From CAZXCK01 sp964639225 (GTDB lineage Bacteria; Chloroflexota; Anaerolineae; Aggregatilineales; Phototrophicaceae), in NCBI GenBank assembly GCA_964639225.1, contig CAZXCK010000197.1, positions 1-5,951 of the forward strand: DNA of 5,951 nucleotides, in the 5' to 3' direction. This document shows, in pieces, positions 4,615-5,951 of this stretch. A program made the translations under genes and the position numbers. Position 1 is the first letter of the stretch; every line of letters begins with the position of its first letter. Under the pieces are notes generated by a model, which was not told where the DNA came from, searched no databases, and saw only the letters and a list, made by a program, of their open reading frames with translations.

Positions 4615-5160
4615 CTACGGCGCGGAACCCGCCACTTCGACCTCAATGCGGATGTCATCGTCCGGCCCGGCGGCCAGCGCCACCCAGAACGGGCGCACCA
4701 GCTCGTAATTACAACTACCCTCGGTGATAAAGCGCAGCCGCAGCGAGATCGTCCCGCCGTCACGGTCGGCGGCGATGACCTCATGACGCGCGGTGCAGCC
4801 GCGCCCCGCCGACCACAACCCGGCCAGCACATAGCCATCAGCGAAATCGAACGGCACGCGCTCCACCGGGCGGCGGCACAACTGGCTGTTATCCGCCAGG
4901 TCGTAGAAGCGTTGCAGTTCGGCGGCGTCGCGCAGCACGAACGCCTGCCCGGCGGCGTCGTTGGCCGACTCAAAGCAGATGCCGCGCATCACCTGGGCGG
5001 CATCGCGCCACTGGACGCCGGCGGGCGTCGGCAAGGCGGGCGGAATCGACGTGCTGCCGGGCAGCGTGTCGCAGGCGGCGAGCAGCAGCGCCAGCAAAAT
5101 GAGCCAGACGCGCCATGTAAAGTGAGCACGGCGGTATAAATCGCCTATTCGCACCGCCAT
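4615..5160 (-). CDS. Hypothetical lipoprotein with four conserved-looking cysteines
   Basis: Counting from the ATG at 5160 the product has 181 residues. A basic N-region (MAVRIGDLYRRAHFTWRVW) leads into a hydrophobic core LILLALLLAA. Cys30 in LAAC|D fits a type II signal-peptidase lipobox, so the mature protein is probably lipid-anchored outside the cytoplasmic membrane. A Pro/Ser/Thr linker (about 33-48) follows, then a globular beta-rich domain. It carries Cys62 (GICFES), Cys95 (QLCRRP), Cys122 (GRGCTAR) and Cys150 (GSCNYE), an even number that could form two disulfides outside the cell. I cannot name the family; the pattern of a phenylalanine/leucine-rich beta sandwich is loosely like PrcB-type domains. 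No start has a clear ribosome site. In-frame ATGs at 5196 and 5214 exist, but 5214 would leave only two bases to the divergent gene. It lies 108 bases upstream of the SIMPL gene. Confidence 0.78.
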   Translation of the reverse strand: MAVRIGDLYRRAHFTWRVWLILLALLLAACDTLPGSTSIPPALPTPAGVQWRDAAQVMRGICFESANDAAGQAFVLRDAAELQRFYDLADNSQLCRRPVERVPFDFADGYVLAGLWSAGRGCTARHEVIAADRDGGTISLRLRFITEGSCNYELVRPFWVALAAGPDDDIRIEVEVAGSAP

Positions 5161-5177
5161 AGAAAGCGTGGTAAGAT
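5148..5177 (+). promoter_or_regulatory. Candidate promoter of the metallophosphoesterase gene
   Basis: TAAGAT (5172-5177) is preceded by TG at 5169-5170, an extended -10. TTCGCA (5148-5153), 18 bases further upstream, matches four of six -35 bases. Transcription would start near 5184, about 33 bases before the ATG at 5217. The site overlaps the 5' end of the divergent lipoprotein gene. Confidence 0.45.
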
Positions 5178-5216
5178 GAAATCGTTCAATCGGCATTAAC
5201 ACAGCAGGATTCATCC

Positions 5217-5945
5217 ATGCGGATTCTTGTCATCTCCGACATTCACGCCAATTATACGGCCTTTGACACCGTCCTAAAACACGCGGAAGGCCAGTGGGAT
5301 TACGTCTGGTGCCTGGGGGACGTGGTCGGTTATGGCCCCGACCCCAACGAATGTGTGGAGCGCCTGAGAGAATTACCGCATCTGTGCCTGGCTGGCAATC
5401 ACGACTGGGCCGCGCTGGAACGGCTGGACATCCGCACTTTCAACCCGGATGCCCGCCGCGCCGTCGAATGGACGCGCGACACCCTCAGCGACGACAACAC
5501 GCGCTGGCTCAAGGCGCTGCCGACGACATTTGTCATCGGCCAGTATACGCTGGTGCATGCCAGCCCGCGCGAGCCGATCTGGGAGTATATCCTGGAGCCG
5601 CTGGTGGCCGCGCTGAACTTCTCTCATTTTGAGACGCCCTACTGCCTGGTCGGTCACACGCACCAGCCGGTCATCTACGAACAGTCCGACAACGGCGACA
5701 CCCGCGAGCGCAAGCCCCTCTACAACCAGACGCTTCAGCTCAACGGCCACCGGCAGATCATCAACCCCGGCAGCGTGGGCCAGCCGCGCGACGCCGACCC
5801 CCGCGCGGCCTATGCCATCCTAGACTTCGAGCAGAACAAATGGGAGCACCGGCGCATCGAGTACGACATCCACGAGACACAGCGCCGCATGCGCAAATAC
5901 GACCTGCCAGAACGCCTCATCGCCCGCCTGGAACACGGCTGGTAA
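5217..5945 (+). CDS. Calcineurin-like metallophosphoesterase, YfcE/MJ0936-like
   Basis: All dimetal-phosphoesterase motifs are present and in order: SDIHAN (Asp8, His10), GDVVGYG (Asp35), GNHD (Asn61, His62), a lone His114 in TLVHASP, and GHTHQP (His147, His149). These bind two metal ions and activate water to hydrolyse phosphoester bonds. The GYGPDPNECVE segment and the late NPGSVGQPRD (183-192) are typical of the bacterial/archaeal single-domain family of about 240 residues, cytosolic and often annotated as phosphodiesterase or protein-phosphatase-like. The true substrate cannot be told from sequence. A polar insert (about 155-172, SDNGDTRERKPLYNQTL) lies between GHTHQP and the NPGSVGQ motif, and a C-terminal basic helix (221-240) ends the protein. 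The start is supported by AGGA at 5206-5209, seven bases upstream. It is divergent from the lipoprotein gene and complete within the window. Confidence 0.93.
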   Translation: MRILVISDIHANYTAFDTVLKHAEGQWDYVWCLGDVVGYGPDPNECVERLRELPHLCLAGNHDWAALERLDIRTFNPDARRAVEWTRDTLSDDNTRWLKALPTTFVIGQYTLVHASPREPIWEYILEPLVAALNFSHFETPYCLVGHTHQPVIYEQSDNGDTRERKPLYNQTLQLNGHRQIINPGSVGQPRDADPRAAYAILDFEQNKWEHRRIEYDIHETQRRMRKYDLPERLIARLEHGW

Positions 5946-5951
5946 AGTTCA

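Overview
The window is a GC-rich, gene-dense bacterial segment carrying eight complete protein genes and no RNA gene, CRISPR array or recognisable transposase. Protein style (signal-peptide SIMPL/DUF541 protein, Cys-rich lipoprotein with a standard lipobox, YtxH-like small membrane protein, sigma-70-like promoters, AGGAG-type ribosome sites) fits a Chloroflexota bacterium, perhaps Anaerolineae-like. This taxonomic guess is an inference from gene flavour, not from a marker gene.

Layout. Positions 1-35 hold a short hairpin, probably the end of an upstream gene's transcript. A TATAAT promoter at 72-100 drives a two-gene unit: a small membrane-anchored coiled-coil protein (146-406) and a 123-residue protein of unknown function (437-808). 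A 440-base, partly AT-rich non-coding stretch follows (809-1248). It holds a hairpin, a strong ribosome site in front of a three-codon ORF, a 92-base inverted-repeat element flanked by TGAGG direct repeats, and a cluster of nested palindromes. Next comes an arylamine N-acetyltransferase-like enzyme (1249-2076). A promoter whose -35 box overlaps that gene's stop codon leads, through an inverted repeat, into a 374-residue ArsR-type regulator with a long N-terminal domain (2158-3282) and a small unknown protein (3335-3634). A strong intrinsic terminator at 3665-3697 closes this block.

The right third changes strand. A secreted SIMPL-domain protein (3760-4506) and a lipoprotein (4615-5160) lie on the minus strand, separated by a 108-base gap with twin TGTGTACAC palindromes. 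A calcineurin-like metallophosphoesterase (5217-5945) is divergent from the lipoprotein gene.

How the parts may work together: the acetyltransferase, ArsR regulator and small downstream protein look like one small-molecule-responsive module with autoregulation at 2113-2143 (inference). The two minus-strand genes both encode extracytoplasmic proteins. No complete new defence or mobile system is visible. The most unusual items are the possible miniature element at 901-1006, which seems to interrupt a small ORF, and the ArsR regulator with its large uncharacterised N-terminal domain.
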